Shown: positions 26,727-40,752 of the stretch, piece after piece
Layout: every line of letters begins with the position of its first letter
How positions within the stretch are numbered: the first letter of the stretch is position 1
Assembly (NCBI RefSeq): GCF_040008265.1
Contig: NZ_CP155620.1
Coordinates: 1,674,001-1,738,000 of the forward strand
Source: Campylobacter sp. CCS1377
GTDB lineage: Bacteria > Campylobacterota > Campylobacteria > Campylobacterales > Campylobacteraceae
Length of the DNA: 64,000 nucleotides
Direction: 5' to 3'
Position numbers and translations under genes: made by a program
The notes under the pieces: generated by a model
Database searches by the model: none
What the model saw: only the letters and a program-made list of their open reading frames with translations
Told to the model about the DNA's origin: nothing

Positions 26727-28130
26727 CTATATTTTAGAATTTAATATATCATCAATATCTTTATATGCTTGTTGTATAAGATTTTTATTAAAAAAATCAT
26801 TTAAAATTTTAATAAAATCTTTTGTAAAATTTTGACTTTCAATCAACCAATAAATAAAAGCATATTCTCCTTCTAGTTTTTCATTATTTATTAATTTATC
26901 GCAATAATAGTGGTTTTGATATTTTCTAACATTTTCTTCTTTTATATCTTTAAATAATTTTAAACATTCTTGATATTTTTCATTTTCTATATCTTCATCA
27001 TTATCATTTGAAATTTCAAATGTCAAACCAACAGTATTGTAGTAACTTTTTTTAAAATATAAATATATACAAGGGTATAAACTTTCGTCTTTGTAAGATT
27101 TAGGATAAAACATAAACACACCATGATTGACACGATTTTCTTCTATTTTGTTACCAATAAAAGTTATATCACCTATTTTAATTTCCATATATTCAAAATT
27201 ATCAAAAAATTCTTCTATTATGTATTCACAGATACTATTCCATTTATGTTGGATGATAACTTTAGCTTTTTTATAATCTTGCTCATTTAAATTTTTAAGC
27301 TCTGATTTGTTTTTGTTATATCTATATAAAACCATAACATTCTTTAAATTTTGCATTTTTACATTATCTTGAAAAATAAATTTCAACACATCATCTCTTT
27401 GAATATACTCGTTTGTTATATACCATTGCAAAATATTTCTATATTGATTGAGAGTAAAAATAATGTTTTGTATATCGAGAACAAATTTTTGATCTTTGGT
27501 TAGTTTTTCTTCATATGTTTTTATACACTCATCAATCCACTCTTTAATCCATATATAATCTATCTTCAAATAATGACAAATATTGTTTTCATTTTTATCT
27601 TTAATCCAATTTTCTCTTATAATAAAACTTCCCAAACTATAATCACTAGGACTAGTATACTCATCTTGATGTAAATATATAGTTAAAATATTTTTATAAC
27701 AATCTTCTATATTTTTGATATTTTTTCTTACAAAACTAATATAATCTTTCAATTGATTTTTTTGATCTTTTGCATAAATTTTATTTTCTATTATAATATA
27801 TCTCTTGTCACTTAATGTTATTAAAATATCTACCCTTCTATTATCTTTAATACAAGATTCTGTTTCTACACTTTTTATATCCCCTATATTTAAATTTTCA
27901 AATTTGGTATTTGCTAAACTTTTGCTAAGTTTTTCCAAAAACTCTTTTGCAAAATTTTTTTGGTAATGCCCTTTATTCACATCAATCAAATAAGCTATAA
28001 ATTTTGAATGATAATTTTCTTTTTCTTCAACACCCAAAGCCTCAAATATATTTATATTACTCAAGCCATTATTTGCATCTTGTTCAAACTTACCATCTTC
28101 TTTAATCAATCTTTCAACAAATTTTTCCAT
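26727..28130 (-). CDS. PD-(D/E)XK nuclease superfamily protein (PDDEXK_4 type)
   Basis: A 467-residue protein. The start contains NIFEALGVEEKENYHSKFIA, the conserved N-terminal block of this family, followed by RRVDILITL (Asp101) and IIIENKIYAKDQKNQLKDY (Glu115, Lys117), a complete PD-(D/E)XK core with a Gln-rich helix. The remainder is helical with no further recognised domain. Homologs are often found in phage-defence neighbourhoods; this one lies 60 bases ahead of a type IIG RM gene. No Shine-Dalgarno sequence is visible before the ATG, and a TATAAT box lies only about 7 bases upstream, so the transcript may be nearly leaderless. Confidence 0.85.
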   Translation of the reverse strand: MEKFVERLIKEDGKFEQDANNGLSNINIFEALGVEEKENYHSKFIAYLIDVNKGHYQKNFAKEFLEKLSKSLANTKFENLNIGDIKSVETESCIKDNRRVDILITLSDKRYIIIENKIYAKDQKNQLKDYISFVRKNIKNIEDCYKNILTIYLHQDEYTSPSDYSLGSFIIRENWIKDKNENNICHYLKIDYIWIKEWIDECIKTYEEKLTKDQKFVLDIQNIIFTLNQYRNILQWYITNEYIQRDDVLKFIFQDNVKMQNLKNVMVLYRYNKNKSELKNLNEQDYKKAKVIIQHKWNSICEYIIEEFFDNFEYMEIKIGDITFIGNKIEENRVNHGVFMFYPKSYKDESLYPCIYLYFKKSYYNTVGLTFEISNDNDEDIENEKYQECLKLFKDIKEENVRKYQNHYYCDKLINNEKLEGEYAFIYWLIESQNFTKDFIKILNDFFNKNLIQQAYKDIDDILNSKI

Positions 28131-28516
28131 ATATTACCCATTATATTTTTTATAATTTTTTTCATACCAATCTTGTTTACACACAAACAAATCAATTTTA
28201 AGTGTAAATCCAATCCACACAATAACCATATATTATAATCTAATAAAAACTAAATATAAGAACTAAAATTCCTATAAAGAAACACATAAAAAACCAAATT
28301 TATCAAACTCACTATAAACATTTTAAAGTTAAAATGACTAAATCCCCAAATCCAACCCATCAAATAAGCCATTAGAATAATTCAATAACCAACAATACAA
28401 ATCTAAACCATAAGAAATAACTAAATAACATATAAAAATAAACTTTGGAAACCAATAAAAAGAATAAACTAATTCAAGAATTAAACTAAGTAGTAAGTAA
28501 GAATAAGAATTAACAA
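28131..28516. other. AT-rich intergenic region between the RM block and 5S rRNA
   Basis: About 385 bases of strongly AT-rich DNA. On the minus strand, TATAAT in AAAAAATATAATGGG just before 28130 is a candidate promoter for the nuclease gene. I find no credible coding sequence, tRNA or strong GC-rich hairpin here. The only inverted repeat seen after the 5S gene (TAATTC/GAATTA, around 28470) is too weak to call a terminator. Confidence 0.6.
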
Positions 28517-28633
28517 GTCCGCAATGAGCTACTTTCCCCCTGCCAGTAAGGCGTAGTATCATCACCCACGATGTGCTTAGCTTCTTGGTTCGGGATGGAG
28601 CAAGGCGTTTCCACATCTGTATAATCACGGACA
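28517..28633 (-). rRNA. rrf: 5S ribosomal RNA
   Basis: The minus strand reads TGTCCGTGATTATACAG... through CCCGAACCAAGAAGCTAAG and CCTTACTGGCAGGGGGAAAG to CTCATTGCGGAC, the 5S layout with helix I formed by GTCCG and CGGAC at the ends. Ends are set from that helix and may be off by a few bases. It is the last gene of the rRNA operon. Confidence 0.9.
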
Positions 28634-28869
28634 TTGTTATTTAAATATTCTTTGAAGGATTTAACTTAAGAATAAAGCTTTTATTTTTTTATTTATCTTG
28701 TTTATTCTTTCTTCTTTTACTTTTTAAATCTTATCTTTCTTCTCGATAAGCCTTTAGTCTTAGAATACTTAAAAAACAATGTTAAGAGCAAGTTCTAATA
28801 TAAACCCTACTTGCAAGATTTCCATATCACTTTGAATGATTATTGTTATTCAAAGCTTTACTAAAAACC

Positions 28870-28887
28870 TTAACAAGGAAGTGATGC
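28870..28887. repeat. 3' arm of the pre-23S processing stem (partner 31830-31847)
   Basis: These 18 bases (TTAACAAGGAAGTGATGC on the plus strand) are perfectly inverted at 31830-31847, so the two arms flank the mature 23S rRNA. In the precursor they would pair into a long stalk, the usual RNase III cleavage substrate for releasing pre-23S. Confidence 0.8.
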
Positions 28888-28892
28888 TTTAT

Positions 28893-31803
<2,911 letters not shown>

Positions 31804-31847
31804 TTTTACCTTTTTATTGATTCTAAAACGCATCACTTCCTTGTTAA

Positions 31848-32170
31848 AGTTTTTATGATAAGACTTTGCTATCTTAAGACGGAAAGCATTCAAACACTTA
31901 TAAATACTAATATAATTAATATCTAAATAAGCTGTGAGTTTGAAACTTGTCTCTAGTTTTATTACTAAAGAAAAGATAGTTGAGTTTCATCCTTTAACAA
32001 GTCCTGTAAAATTGTTTTTATTAAAACTTGCTTGTGACTCTTAACAATAATAATTATAAAGAACTTTTAGGCTTAAAACCTAAAGGAAGTATATAAAATA
32101 AATCATATACTTACTTTAGATTTTAAAGCTTTACTTCAAATCTTATTCATTCTTCTAAGATTGATTACTA
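31848..32170. other. Spacer between tRNA-Ile and 23S rRNA
   Basis: About 320 bases of AT-rich transcribed spacer. Beyond the 23S processing arm (31830-31847) I see no gene in it. Apparent short open frames are not supported by ribosome binding sites. Confidence 0.6.
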
Positions 32171-32247
32171 TGGTGGGCCTAACAAGACTTGAACTTGTGA
32201 CCTCACCCTTATCAGGGGTGCACTCTAACCAGCTGAGCTATAGGCCC
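32171..32247 (-). tRNA. tRNA-Ile (GAU anticodon)
   Basis: A 77-base cloverleaf on the minus strand. It has acceptor GGGCCTA/TAGGCCC, D-arm AGCTCAGCTGG, anticodon loop CTGATAA (GAT), T-loop GTTCAAGTC and an encoded CCA end. It is located in the 16S-23S spacer. Confidence 0.97.
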
Positions 32248-32252
32248 TTTTA

Positions 32253-32328
32253 TGGTGGAGAATAGCGGGATCGAACCGCTGACCTCCTGCGTGCAAAGCA
32301 GGCGCTCTCCCAGCTGAGCTAATTCCCC
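32253..32328 (-). tRNA. tRNA-Ala (UGC anticodon)
   Basis: A 76-base cloverleaf on the minus strand starting GGGGAATTAGCTCAGC. It has anticodon loop TTTGCAC (TGC), T-loop GGTTCGATCCC and an encoded CCA end. It lies only 5 bases before tRNA-Ile in the same rRNA operon. Confidence 0.97.
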
Positions 32329-32427
32329 ATAAACAATTAGCTTTTTCATCAATCTTTGAAATCTAAACAAGGATGATTGAGTCTATATTGAAGTAATAGT
32401 TGTGAGACTTATTACTTTGTACTCTAG

Positions 32428-33940
<1,513 letters not shown>

Positions 33941-34283
33941 TAAACATTCTTTAGCGTTAAGGCAAAGCCTTAACTAAGAAGCAAGCTAAAGGCTTACCCT
34001 GCCAAACCTAATAAATAGATATTAGATTATTATTAAAGAGATAAACCTTATCGCTCTTATAGATAGTTTAATCTTTTTCTTCAAAGAAAAAGTTTTATAA
34101 TTGATTAAGATTTAAAATAAATCTTTCTGGCTCAATCGATCACTTATTTAGATTTCAAAGATTGACTATAAGATTTGAAACAACAATATTAATTTTAAAG
34201 AACAATACAAAAACTCAACATAAATAAAAGTAAAAAGGCTTTTAATTACTTTGTTTAGGTCCTTTTTTAGAAAAGGAAATGAA

Positions 34284-34289
34284 AGTATA
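34284..34289 (-). promoter_or_regulatory. Probable -10 box of the rRNA operon promoter
   Basis: TATACT in AACTAGCTATACTTTC on the minus strand, roughly 345 bases upstream of 16S rRNA. No clear -35 is seen. The 33941-34283 segment would be the transcribed leader; it holds AT-rich repeats but no gene. Confidence 0.5.
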
Positions 34290-34443
34290 GCTAGTTTTGC
34301 TTAAATTATTATTAAAATATATAAAAATAAAATAAGAATTTGGAAGGGTTTTAAATAAAGAAATGATTTGAATTTTTGAAAGATGGAAATTGAAATGGTT
34401 TATATCTATATTAAATTGATTTGTTTAACTTGTATATAGAAAT

Positions 34444-34475
34444 AATAAATCTAGAATTTTTATACTAGATTTATT
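34444..34475 (-). terminator. Stem-loop downstream of the chemoreceptor gene
   Basis: An 11-base perfect inverted repeat (AATAAATCTAG and CTAGATTTATT) with a 10-base loop, about 35 bases beyond the chemoreceptor stop. The tail on the minus strand is only moderately T-rich, so it is a probable and not a certain terminator. It also insulates the rRNA promoter just downstream. Confidence 0.5.
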
Positions 34476-34510
34476 ACAATATCTATGAAAAACTTAAAAT
34501 TACCAAGTTT

Positions 34511-36151
34511 TTATAGTCTAAAAATTTCAATCTCTTTTTTCAAAGTATTAGAAATTACTTTAAGCTCATTCATTGCATCTTTATTTTGACTTACTTCTTT
34601 TTGGGTTTTTTCTGATATATCGGATACCAAAATAATTTTTTCTTCAATTTCATTCATAAGTTCTACTTGCTCTGCAATTTCTTTATTCACATCACGTGCT
34701 TTCAAAAGGCTATCATTGGCTTGTTTATAAATAAGCTCAACACTATCAAGCATTCCTTCACTTAAATTTTTTCCTTGAGCAATGAGCGGAATGGATTCTT
34801 CAATCATCTTTACAGTAGCTATGGTTTCTTCTTGAATTTTTTTATTAATGATTGCAATTTGATCTGTAGCACCTCCTGTTTTTTCAGCAAGTTTACGAAT
34901 TTCATCCGCAACGACAGCAAAGCCCCTTCCTACATCACCAGCCCTTGCTGCTTCAATAGCTGCATTTAAAGCTAACAAATTTGTCTGATCTGTTATTTCA
35001 CTAATCAAATCTGTACTTGTATCAATATTTTTTGTATGTTCGCGCAATAAAGCAATTTGCTCTGAAACTTGCGAAGAATTATTAGCTATATATTCCATCT
35101 GTGATGCTGTATCTTCTGCTGATTTTTTATTATTTTGACAAACTTCAGTGGTGTTTTTTGAATTCTGCTCTGTTTCTGAAGCATTTTGCGAAATGTTTTT
35201 TGTTTTTTGACTGATTTCTCTAATTTTAAAAACAGATTCTTTGGAAGTTTGTCCTTGAAATAAAACTGATTTTTCTGTTTCATTAATACGCTCGGCTACC
35301 AAATCAGCTTTAGAATTTAACTCTTCTACTATTAGCATTACCTTATAAACAATACCACGAAGCTGCTCCTGCATCTTTGAAACCGCATAAAGAATACTTT
35401 GATTGTAATTTGTATGAATTTTTTGAGTTAAATTTCCATTAGCCACTTCCGTAATAATATCATTTACAACTCTTGGCTCTCCACCTACGGATTGTTTGAT
35501 ATAGCGCACAATGAAATAAGCAATAATTATAGAAAAAATTAAAGCTATAGCTATTATAACAATCATTGTGAATTCAAATGATCTGGTTTCATTTAGAGCA
35601 GATTCAGTAAGACGCTGATTTGCCAACTCTTCATAATCAATTAATTTATTTGTTTGAGCCAACCATAAAATAAACTGGTCTCTAGCCGAAGTTAGCAATA
35701 ACTCTCTAGCAGATTCAATATCTTTTTGATTTACTATATAATCAATAATCTTTGCATAAGTTTGAGTTGTCAACAACTTTATTTTAGCGATATCCTCAAC
35801 CATTATTTTTACTTCTTTACTCACATTGCCTTGAGCTAAAATTTCTGCCAACTTTTCTTCTGCAACAAAATAATCTTGCTCCAATTTTTTAATTTGATTT
35901 AAAGTATACTCCAAATCTTTAGGATCTTTTATTAATATTATATCTCTTATTAAAATAGAACGGTCATGAATGCTACCACGATAATTAATAGCTTGACGCG
36001 AAACTAATGCATTCTCTCCTGTAGCCGTAGTTAAGGTATTATCCAAAAATTTGATTTTTATAATACTGAAAAAAGCCACTATCAACATAGCAACCATCAA
36101 CAAAAGAAAACCCAAATATAATCTAGTTGAAATTCCGAATTTTAAATGCAT
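34511..36151 (-). CDS. Methyl-accepting chemotaxis protein
   Basis: A 546-residue transmembrane chemoreceptor. It has a membrane helix near residues 8-32 ([20 protein letters not shown]). A helical periplasmic sensor of the four-helix-bundle type follows (about 35-185), then a second membrane helix near 195-215, a HAMP region, and a signalling domain whose tip contains [20 protein letters not shown] (about 390-410) followed by [18 protein letters not shown]. There is no C-terminal pentapeptide tether. The start is ATG 36151, preceded by GGAG at good spacing; an upstream TTG at 36163 overlaps that site. The ligand is unknown. The gene appears monocistronic. Confidence 0.92.
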   Translation of the reverse strand: MHLKFGISTRLYLGFLLLMVAMLIVAFFSIIKIKFLDNTLTTATGENALVSRQAINYRGSIHDRSILIRDIILIKDPKDLEYTLNQIKKLEQDYFVAEEKLAEILAQGNVSKEVKIMVEDIAKIKLLTTQTYAKIIDYIVNQKDIESARELLLTSARDQFILWLAQTNKLIDYEELANQRLTESALNETRSFEFTMIVIIAIALIFSIIIAYFIVRYIKQSVGGEPRVVNDIITEVANGNLTQKIHTNYNQSILYAVSKMQEQLRGIVYKVMLIVEELNSKADLVAERINETEKSVLFQGQTSKESVFKIREISQKTKNISQNASETEQNSKNTTEVCQNNKKSAEDTASQMEYIANNSSQVSEQIALLREHTKNIDTSTDLISEITDQTNLLALNAAIEAARAGDVGRGFAVVADEIRKLAEKTGGATDQIAIINKKIQEETIATVKMIEESIPLIAQGKNLSEGMLDSVELIYKQANDSLLKARDVNKEIAEQVELMNEIEEKIILVSDISEKTQKEVSQNKDAMNELKVISNTLKKEIEIFRL

Positions 36152-36231
36152 TTTAAGCTCCAAAAAATAAATTTTTTGGTATTGTACTCCAATATATATT
36201 AACTCACACTACAATCATTAGAAAAAATCAA

Positions 36232-37326
36232 TTATTTTTCAAACAAATATCTATAAACCGAATTTTCTTTTACAAAGGGTTTCAAAGAATCAAAATCCAA
36301 AACAACGCTGATGAATCCTTCAGCATAAGATGCGATTTCGTATGGCTGCCAAATGAATTTAATTCCTTTCTCATTCAAGTAAAATTCTGACGGTAGAGAA
36401 ATATTTTTTCTGCTTTCACCGCCCCATTCTAAAAATCTTGCTGCATCCTCGCCTTTGTCATACTTTACTAAAGCTTGTAAAATCAAATCCAGCAAAGCAG
36501 GATCGCTTACATCTTTAAACAAATCCTCGCTTTTGTTGGACAAAATACTGCCATCTTTTAAAGAAAAACTCAAGGGGCTTATATTGACATTTCCATGCGC
36601 GCCACCAAAATATTGATAATTTGTGATTTTAAAACTTAAAATTTTGTCATCTAAATAATCCACCCCAAAATATCTAGCGTATTCTGTATTAAAAGAAAGC
36701 TTATCCCATTCTTTAGCTCTTTGTTCATTATGCTTTTCTTGAATTTTTTGTTTTAAATGTTTAAAATCTTTAGATCCTAAGGCTATAATATCGTTGATTT
36801 TTTCCCTTGCTTGTGTGTTTATTAAAGATTTTGGAATAAAAAACATCTCATCTTCCAATTTATAAGTAATCTCTCTTTGCCCAAACTGATCTTCAATGTT
36901 TTTCTTTTCTTTAAATTCTATTCTTGCAAATTTTAGAGTATTAAGTCTATGTGTTGAAGGCAAAAAATTAACTTTTTTTTCATCAATTTTTGTTTCTAAA
37001 ATAGGGAAGTGATTTTTATCAAATTTCACACTACCTGTGATTTTTTTTATTTCATTCTCTTCATTTAAAACAAAGCTGAGATTTTGCTCCCAAATTTGCC
37101 CCATAAAATACGAATCAGAATCTGAAAATTTAGCATTTATAGTATAGTAATCTTTAGCGGTTTTTTGCATTTCTAAATACAATAAAAGCTTATCCTGTCC
37201 AATTTTACCTTCTAATAAATAAAATTCACCCTCTGGATCACTTTGCTTTGCGTTCATATTCGCACCCAAAAAACCTATACAAACAAAAGGTAATAAAATT
37301 TTTAAAAAATAGCTAGAAAATCTCAT
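36232..37326 (-). CDS. RsiV-like (DUF3298/DUF4163) exported protein
   Basis: A 364-residue protein with an N-terminal signal sequence (SSYFLKILLPFVCIGFLGAN). Residues about 205-350 carry the features of the DUF3298/RsiV fold: ILSFKITNYQYFGGAHGN, with the GGAHGN turn, and EKGIKFIWQPYEIASYAEGF, matching the family's YEIAPYA pattern. The N-terminal half resembles a small lipocalin-like beta domain (EGEFYLLEGKIGQDKLLLYL). In Bacillus RsiV is a lysozyme-binding anti-sigma factor, but here there is no cytoplasmic anti-sigma segment and no sigma gene nearby. A role in envelope binding is inference. Confidence 0.7.
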   Translation of the reverse strand: MRFSSYFLKILLPFVCIGFLGANMNAKQSDPEGEFYLLEGKIGQDKLLLYLEMQKTAKDYYTINAKFSDSDSYFMGQIWEQNLSFVLNEENEIKKITGSVKFDKNHFPILETKIDEKKVNFLPSTHRLNTLKFARIEFKEKKNIEDQFGQREITYKLEDEMFFIPKSLINTQAREKINDIIALGSKDFKHLKQKIQEKHNEQRAKEWDKLSFNTEYARYFGVDYLDDKILSFKITNYQYFGGAHGNVNISPLSFSLKDGSILSNKSEDLFKDVSDPALLDLILQALVKYDKGEDAARFLEWGGESRKNISLPSEFYLNEKGIKFIWQPYEIASYAEGFISVVLDFDSLKPFVKENSVYRYLFEK

Positions 37327-37442
37327 TTAATATCCTAAATTTCAATATTCAAGCATTGTATCTTAAACTTATAAATACTATACAAACTCGGAAAAACTTT
37401 GTATTGATTTTAAAAAATAAACCGTTTTCTACTCATTTTAAT

Positions 37443-39935
37443 TCAATCTAAAATATACACTTTTCCCTTATTGCCATCTATTTTAACTTGCATACCGTTT
37501 TTAAGAATTTGCATTGCATTTCTTATGCTCATTACTGCAGGAAGTTTCATCTCTCTTGCGGTAACCGCTCCATGCGATAAAGCTCCTCCGCTTTCTGTGA
37601 TCACGCCTTTTGCGGAGTAAAAAAGTGGCGTCCAAGCTGGATTGGTTGTGCGTGCAACCAAAATCGCATCTTTTGGAAAAGTAGCGAAATCATCTTTAGA
37701 ATGCACTAAATAAACTTCTCCTATAGCAACTCCCATACTTCCTGCTACACCTTCTAAAACCTCGCTGTCGCCTTCAAGAACCTCATCTTCTTCACCCAAA
37801 TTCCAAGCTGGGATTTTTTTAGAATTTTCAAGATACTGTACTTTTTCTTTTTCTATCTCTAAACGCACCATTTGGCTTGTTATTTTACCTTCTTTATAAT
37901 CTAAAATTGTCTGCATATGAGTAAAAAACACATCTAAAGGATCTTTTATAATGCCTAGTTTTACAAAATACTCGCCTATAGCCTTGGTAGCTTTTCTCAC
38001 TAAAATACTCAAACGCGTTGTTTCATAGTGCTCCAAATCATCTAAAAGCGTATAGGTTTTTACCAAATTTAAAAGCTCATCAAAGCCAAAATGCCACTGC
38101 TTTGGTAACAATGCAAAAAGCTCATTTTTAGTATTAAAATATAATTTTTTCTTGTGAAGTTTTTCATTTGCAAGCTTTTCAAAATCGCTATTTAATAAAA
38201 GCTTAATATTATCAAGAACTACACTAGGTGCTTCGCTCCAAGTAGGATGATAAGGATCAAAATCTATTTCTCTGTGTCCGTGATGAGCCAAAAAGCTCCA
38301 AAATTTCTGCCTTAAAACTTTATAATTAAACATTTTTTCTTCAAGCTCTTGCGAATTATATTTTTCAAATTCACTCTTTAAAAATGGATCTTTGACTATA
38401 AATTCTGCTAAAGTAAGTAAATCTTCATTTACTTGCGCCGTTTTGCTCTCATCAAAACGCGTTAAAATATCAAAATAAAAGCCCGATTTTTCCCCTACTA
38501 ATTTTTCTAAAAATGTTTTTAAAATCCTATAAAGCAAGCTTTGAGTTACGGATATAGCGATATTTGGACGAAAATATATTGTGCCAAGATTTACAACTTC
38601 ATCTAAAAAATCAAAAGCTTGTTCATCATTTAACAACATTTTATTTTCTAAACTCCCTATCCCTTTTAAATAATCATCCAAATCTCTCATCCATTGCTTT
38701 GGTAAATCATAAATATGAGGATATTTTTGTAAAATTTGCTCTAATGCTGTATCTAAATTTTTAAAATCTATACCTAAATTTCCGCTTTGCATATAAAGCC
38801 AAACTGCATTTTGATTGCCATAGATATAATTGTTAAAACTTGCGAACCATTTGCCTTTAAAGCTCGGCAAATTCATCATTTCAAAAGAATATTCCAAAGA
38901 GATGTGAAAAGCTTTATCTACATAATCCCAAGTAAAAGGTGTAATCACATTTGGATAACGCTCTGCTGACTCATCGCGCGTCCATCTCTCTGCTAAAGTC
39001 GTGATTGCTCTTGCTTGAAGCAAATAAAGCTCATCTTTTTCTATGGCCCATTCTATATCTTGTGCAAAAGCATAATATTTTTCCACATCGCAATTTAACT
39101 TTGCAATTTGTTTTAGCTTTTCCTCGCTAAGACAGGGAATGTTTTGCCTTTCTTTACTTATTTTTTCTTCTTTTGTGCCAAATTTATCTTGAATAATACA
39201 AAATTCTTTCGTGGCTATATGACTAGAACGCAAAGAAAAATCACTCTTTGAAACACAATACTCATCCACCTCAAATTCGCCATTTACCACACTTTCACCC
39301 AAACCATAATTTGCATTGATTAAAATTTCATCATTACGGTTTTTGACAGGATTGATAGAAAAGCTAACTCCTGCAAAATCCGCATTTACCATTTTTTGCA
39401 CCACAACAGCCATACAAGCTTCGTTTTGAAAAAAGTTTTTTTCTTCGCGGTATAAAATGGCACGACTTTGCCATAAAGAAGCAAAACAATGCTTGATATA
39501 TTTTAAAATTTCATCTCTGCCATAAATATTTAAAAAAGTATCGTGAGCTCCTGCAAAAGCTGCAGAATTTAAATCTTCCATTGTAGAAGAAGAACGCACA
39601 CTAAAAGCCGTATTTTCATCAAATTCTTTTAAATTTTCATCAAATTCTTTTAAAAATTCCGAGCCAAAATCAAGCTCTAAAAAAGCCTCTCTTAAAATTT
39701 TGCTTTGTTTTTCTAATTTGTCTAAATCTTGATAATCAAAAATATAACCAAAATTTTCAATTAAATTTTTGATATTTTCGTCATTTTCTATGAATTTCCC
39801 ATAAGCTTTTACACTAATGATAAAACCTTGAGGCACTTTAAAACCTGCTCTTGTAAGCTTAGCTAAATTTGCCCCCTTGCCTCCACAAAGCTCTAAATTT
39901 GTAGCTTTTTCATCGCTGAATTTTAAAATTTGCAT
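37443..39935 (-). CDS. PEP-utilising dikinase-family protein (rifampin-phosphotransferase-like architecture)
   Basis: An 830-residue protein. Residues about 1-325 are the ATP-grasp domain of pyruvate phosphate dikinases (CGGKGANLAKLTRAGFKVPQ, then SVRSSSTMEDLNSAAFAGAH and LLQARAIT). A long helical middle domain follows. The phosphohistidine swivel domain lies at the extreme C-terminus (ITESGGALSHGAVTARE, catalytic His near 786). It lacks the C-terminal TIM barrel of true PEP synthases, and the order ATP-grasp, helical, His matches rifampin phosphotransferases. A rifampin or other substrate is possible but not shown. The start is at ATG 39935, after AAAGGACTTTTA. It is translationally coupled to the PAP2 gene. 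Confidence 0.75.
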   Translation of the reverse strand: MQILKFSDEKATNLELCGGKGANLAKLTRAGFKVPQGFIISVKAYGKFIENDENIKNLIENFGYIFDYQDLDKLEKQSKILREAFLELDFGSEFLKEFDENLKEFDENTAFSVRSSSTMEDLNSAAFAGAHDTFLNIYGRDEILKYIKHCFASLWQSRAILYREEKNFFQNEACMAVVVQKMVNADFAGVSFSINPVKNRNDEILINANYGLGESVVNGEFEVDEYCVSKSDFSLRSSHIATKEFCIIQDKFGTKEEKISKERQNIPCLSEEKLKQIAKLNCDVEKYYAFAQDIEWAIEKDELYLLQARAITTLAERWTRDESAERYPNVITPFTWDYVDKAFHISLEYSFEMMNLPSFKGKWFASFNNYIYGNQNAVWLYMQSGNLGIDFKNLDTALEQILQKYPHIYDLPKQWMRDLDDYLKGIGSLENKMLLNDEQAFDFLDEVVNLGTIYFRPNIAISVTQSLLYRILKTFLEKLVGEKSGFYFDILTRFDESKTAQVNEDLLTLAEFIVKDPFLKSEFEKYNSQELEEKMFNYKVLRQKFWSFLAHHGHREIDFDPYHPTWSEAPSVVLDNIKLLLNSDFEKLANEKLHKKKLYFNTKNELFALLPKQWHFGFDELLNLVKTYTLLDDLEHYETTRLSILVRKATKAIGEYFVKLGIIKDPLDVFFTHMQTILDYKEGKITSQMVRLEIEKEKVQYLENSKKIPAWNLGEEDEVLEGDSEVLEGVAGSMGVAIGEVYLVHSKDDFATFPKDAILVARTTNPAWTPLFYSAKGVITESGGALSHGAVTAREMKLPAVMSIRNAMQILKNGMQVKIDGNKGKVYILD
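39612..39653. repeat. Perfect 21-bp tandem duplication inside the dikinase-like gene
   Basis: Two adjacent identical 21-base units encode the repeated heptad LKEFDEN in the ATP-grasp domain, just before the conserved SVRSSSTMEDL motif. The unit length keeps the frame. It may vary in copy number between strains. Confidence 0.9.
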
Positions 39936-40752
39936 TAAAAGTCCTTTTTGCAAGTTGATAAAAAAAGTATGCCAAAACAAAACCAACAACACAATCGATC
40001 AAATAATGATAACGCAAATAAATTGTAGAAAACCAAAGTAAAATACAAGGAATGAGCCAAAAATAAAAATGTTTTTTATTAAAATATTGCAAAAAAAGCA
40101 AAATAAATAAAGAAATTCCGCAATGCAAACTTGGAAAAACATCACTAAAATTACTAAAAATTGGATAAGCTTTATCTAAAAAATCTCTAAAGAAAAACCC
40201 ACTCAGCGAATTTTTAAATTCACTCGCATAATAAAAATAAGGCCCTATGGCTGGAACAAAAATATATCCTAAAAACCCAATGGCATAAAAGCTTAAGATT
40301 CCATTATAAAAGGCTTTTGAAATTTTTTCATCTGCGCAAAGATAAAAGACGAAATAAAATGCAAGTTGTACCATAAAAAGTAAATAAGCAATACTTAAAA
40401 GCTCTGTCAAATAAATATTAGAAAAATTTTCTAAAAATAAAGATAGATTTTTAATATCTCCCAAAATAAAAGCATCAATTAAAGCAAGATAAGAATCTTT
40501 TTTATCCATATTTATTAAAGGTGATATTTCTCTTAGCAAAGTAAAAATGCTATTCATAAAAAGCACATAAATACCAAATTTCAAACGATAGTTTTTAAGA
40601 AAGAAAAGTGCAAAACTAATTACCAAATAACCCATAATGACTAAAGTATAAATGCTAAAAAATGCGTTGGAAATAAGCCTTATAAACATAATACCAAAAA
40701 AGCAAAACCACAAAAATTCAAAAAGCTGAATTTTGGTTTTTAAAATACTCAT
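39910..40752 (-). CDS. PAP2-superfamily membrane phosphatase
   Basis: About 280 residues with six membrane helices. Visible phosphatase motifs are FPSLHCGISLFILLF (PSxH motif near 205) and IYLRYHYLIDCVVGFVLAYF (near 255), the two core motifs of the PAP2/phosphatidic acid phosphatase family. The first KxxxxxxRP motif is not obvious, which resembles the inositol-phosphorylceramide-synthase-like branch. I prefer ATG 40752, after AAGAAGAG; ATG 40776 would add MMICKKRL. It overlaps the acyltransferase gene upstream by 35 bases and the dikinase-like gene downstream. It probably dephosphorylates a lipid phosphate made or used by the neighbouring acyltransferase. Confidence 0.8.
   Translation of the reverse strand: MSILKTKIQLFEFLWFCFFGIMFIRLISNAFFSIYTLVIMGYLVISFALFFLKNYRLKFGIYVLFMNSIFTLLREISPLINMDKKDSYLALIDAFILGDIKNLSLFLENFSNIYLTELLSIAYLLFMVQLAFYFVFYLCADEKISKAFYNGILSFYAIGFLGYIFVPAIGPYFYYASEFKNSLSGFFFRDFLDKAYPIFSNFSDVFPSLHCGISLFILLFLQYFNKKHFYFWLIPCILLWFSTIYLRYHYLIDCVVGFVLAYFFYQLAKRTFNANFKIQR

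Noticed and set aside
28440-28516. Possible terminator after 5S rRNA
   Set aside because: The only inverted repeat is six AT-rich base pairs with a tiny loop and no T-run in the right place.
28338-28634. Open frame overlapping the 5S rRNA gene
   Set aside because: It runs through the 5S rRNA itself, has no ribosome binding site and resembles no protein family.
37443-39935. Genuine phosphoenolpyruvate synthase (ppsA)
   Set aside because: The phosphohistidine domain is at the extreme C-terminus and the PEP-binding TIM barrel is missing, so the standard reaction is not supported.
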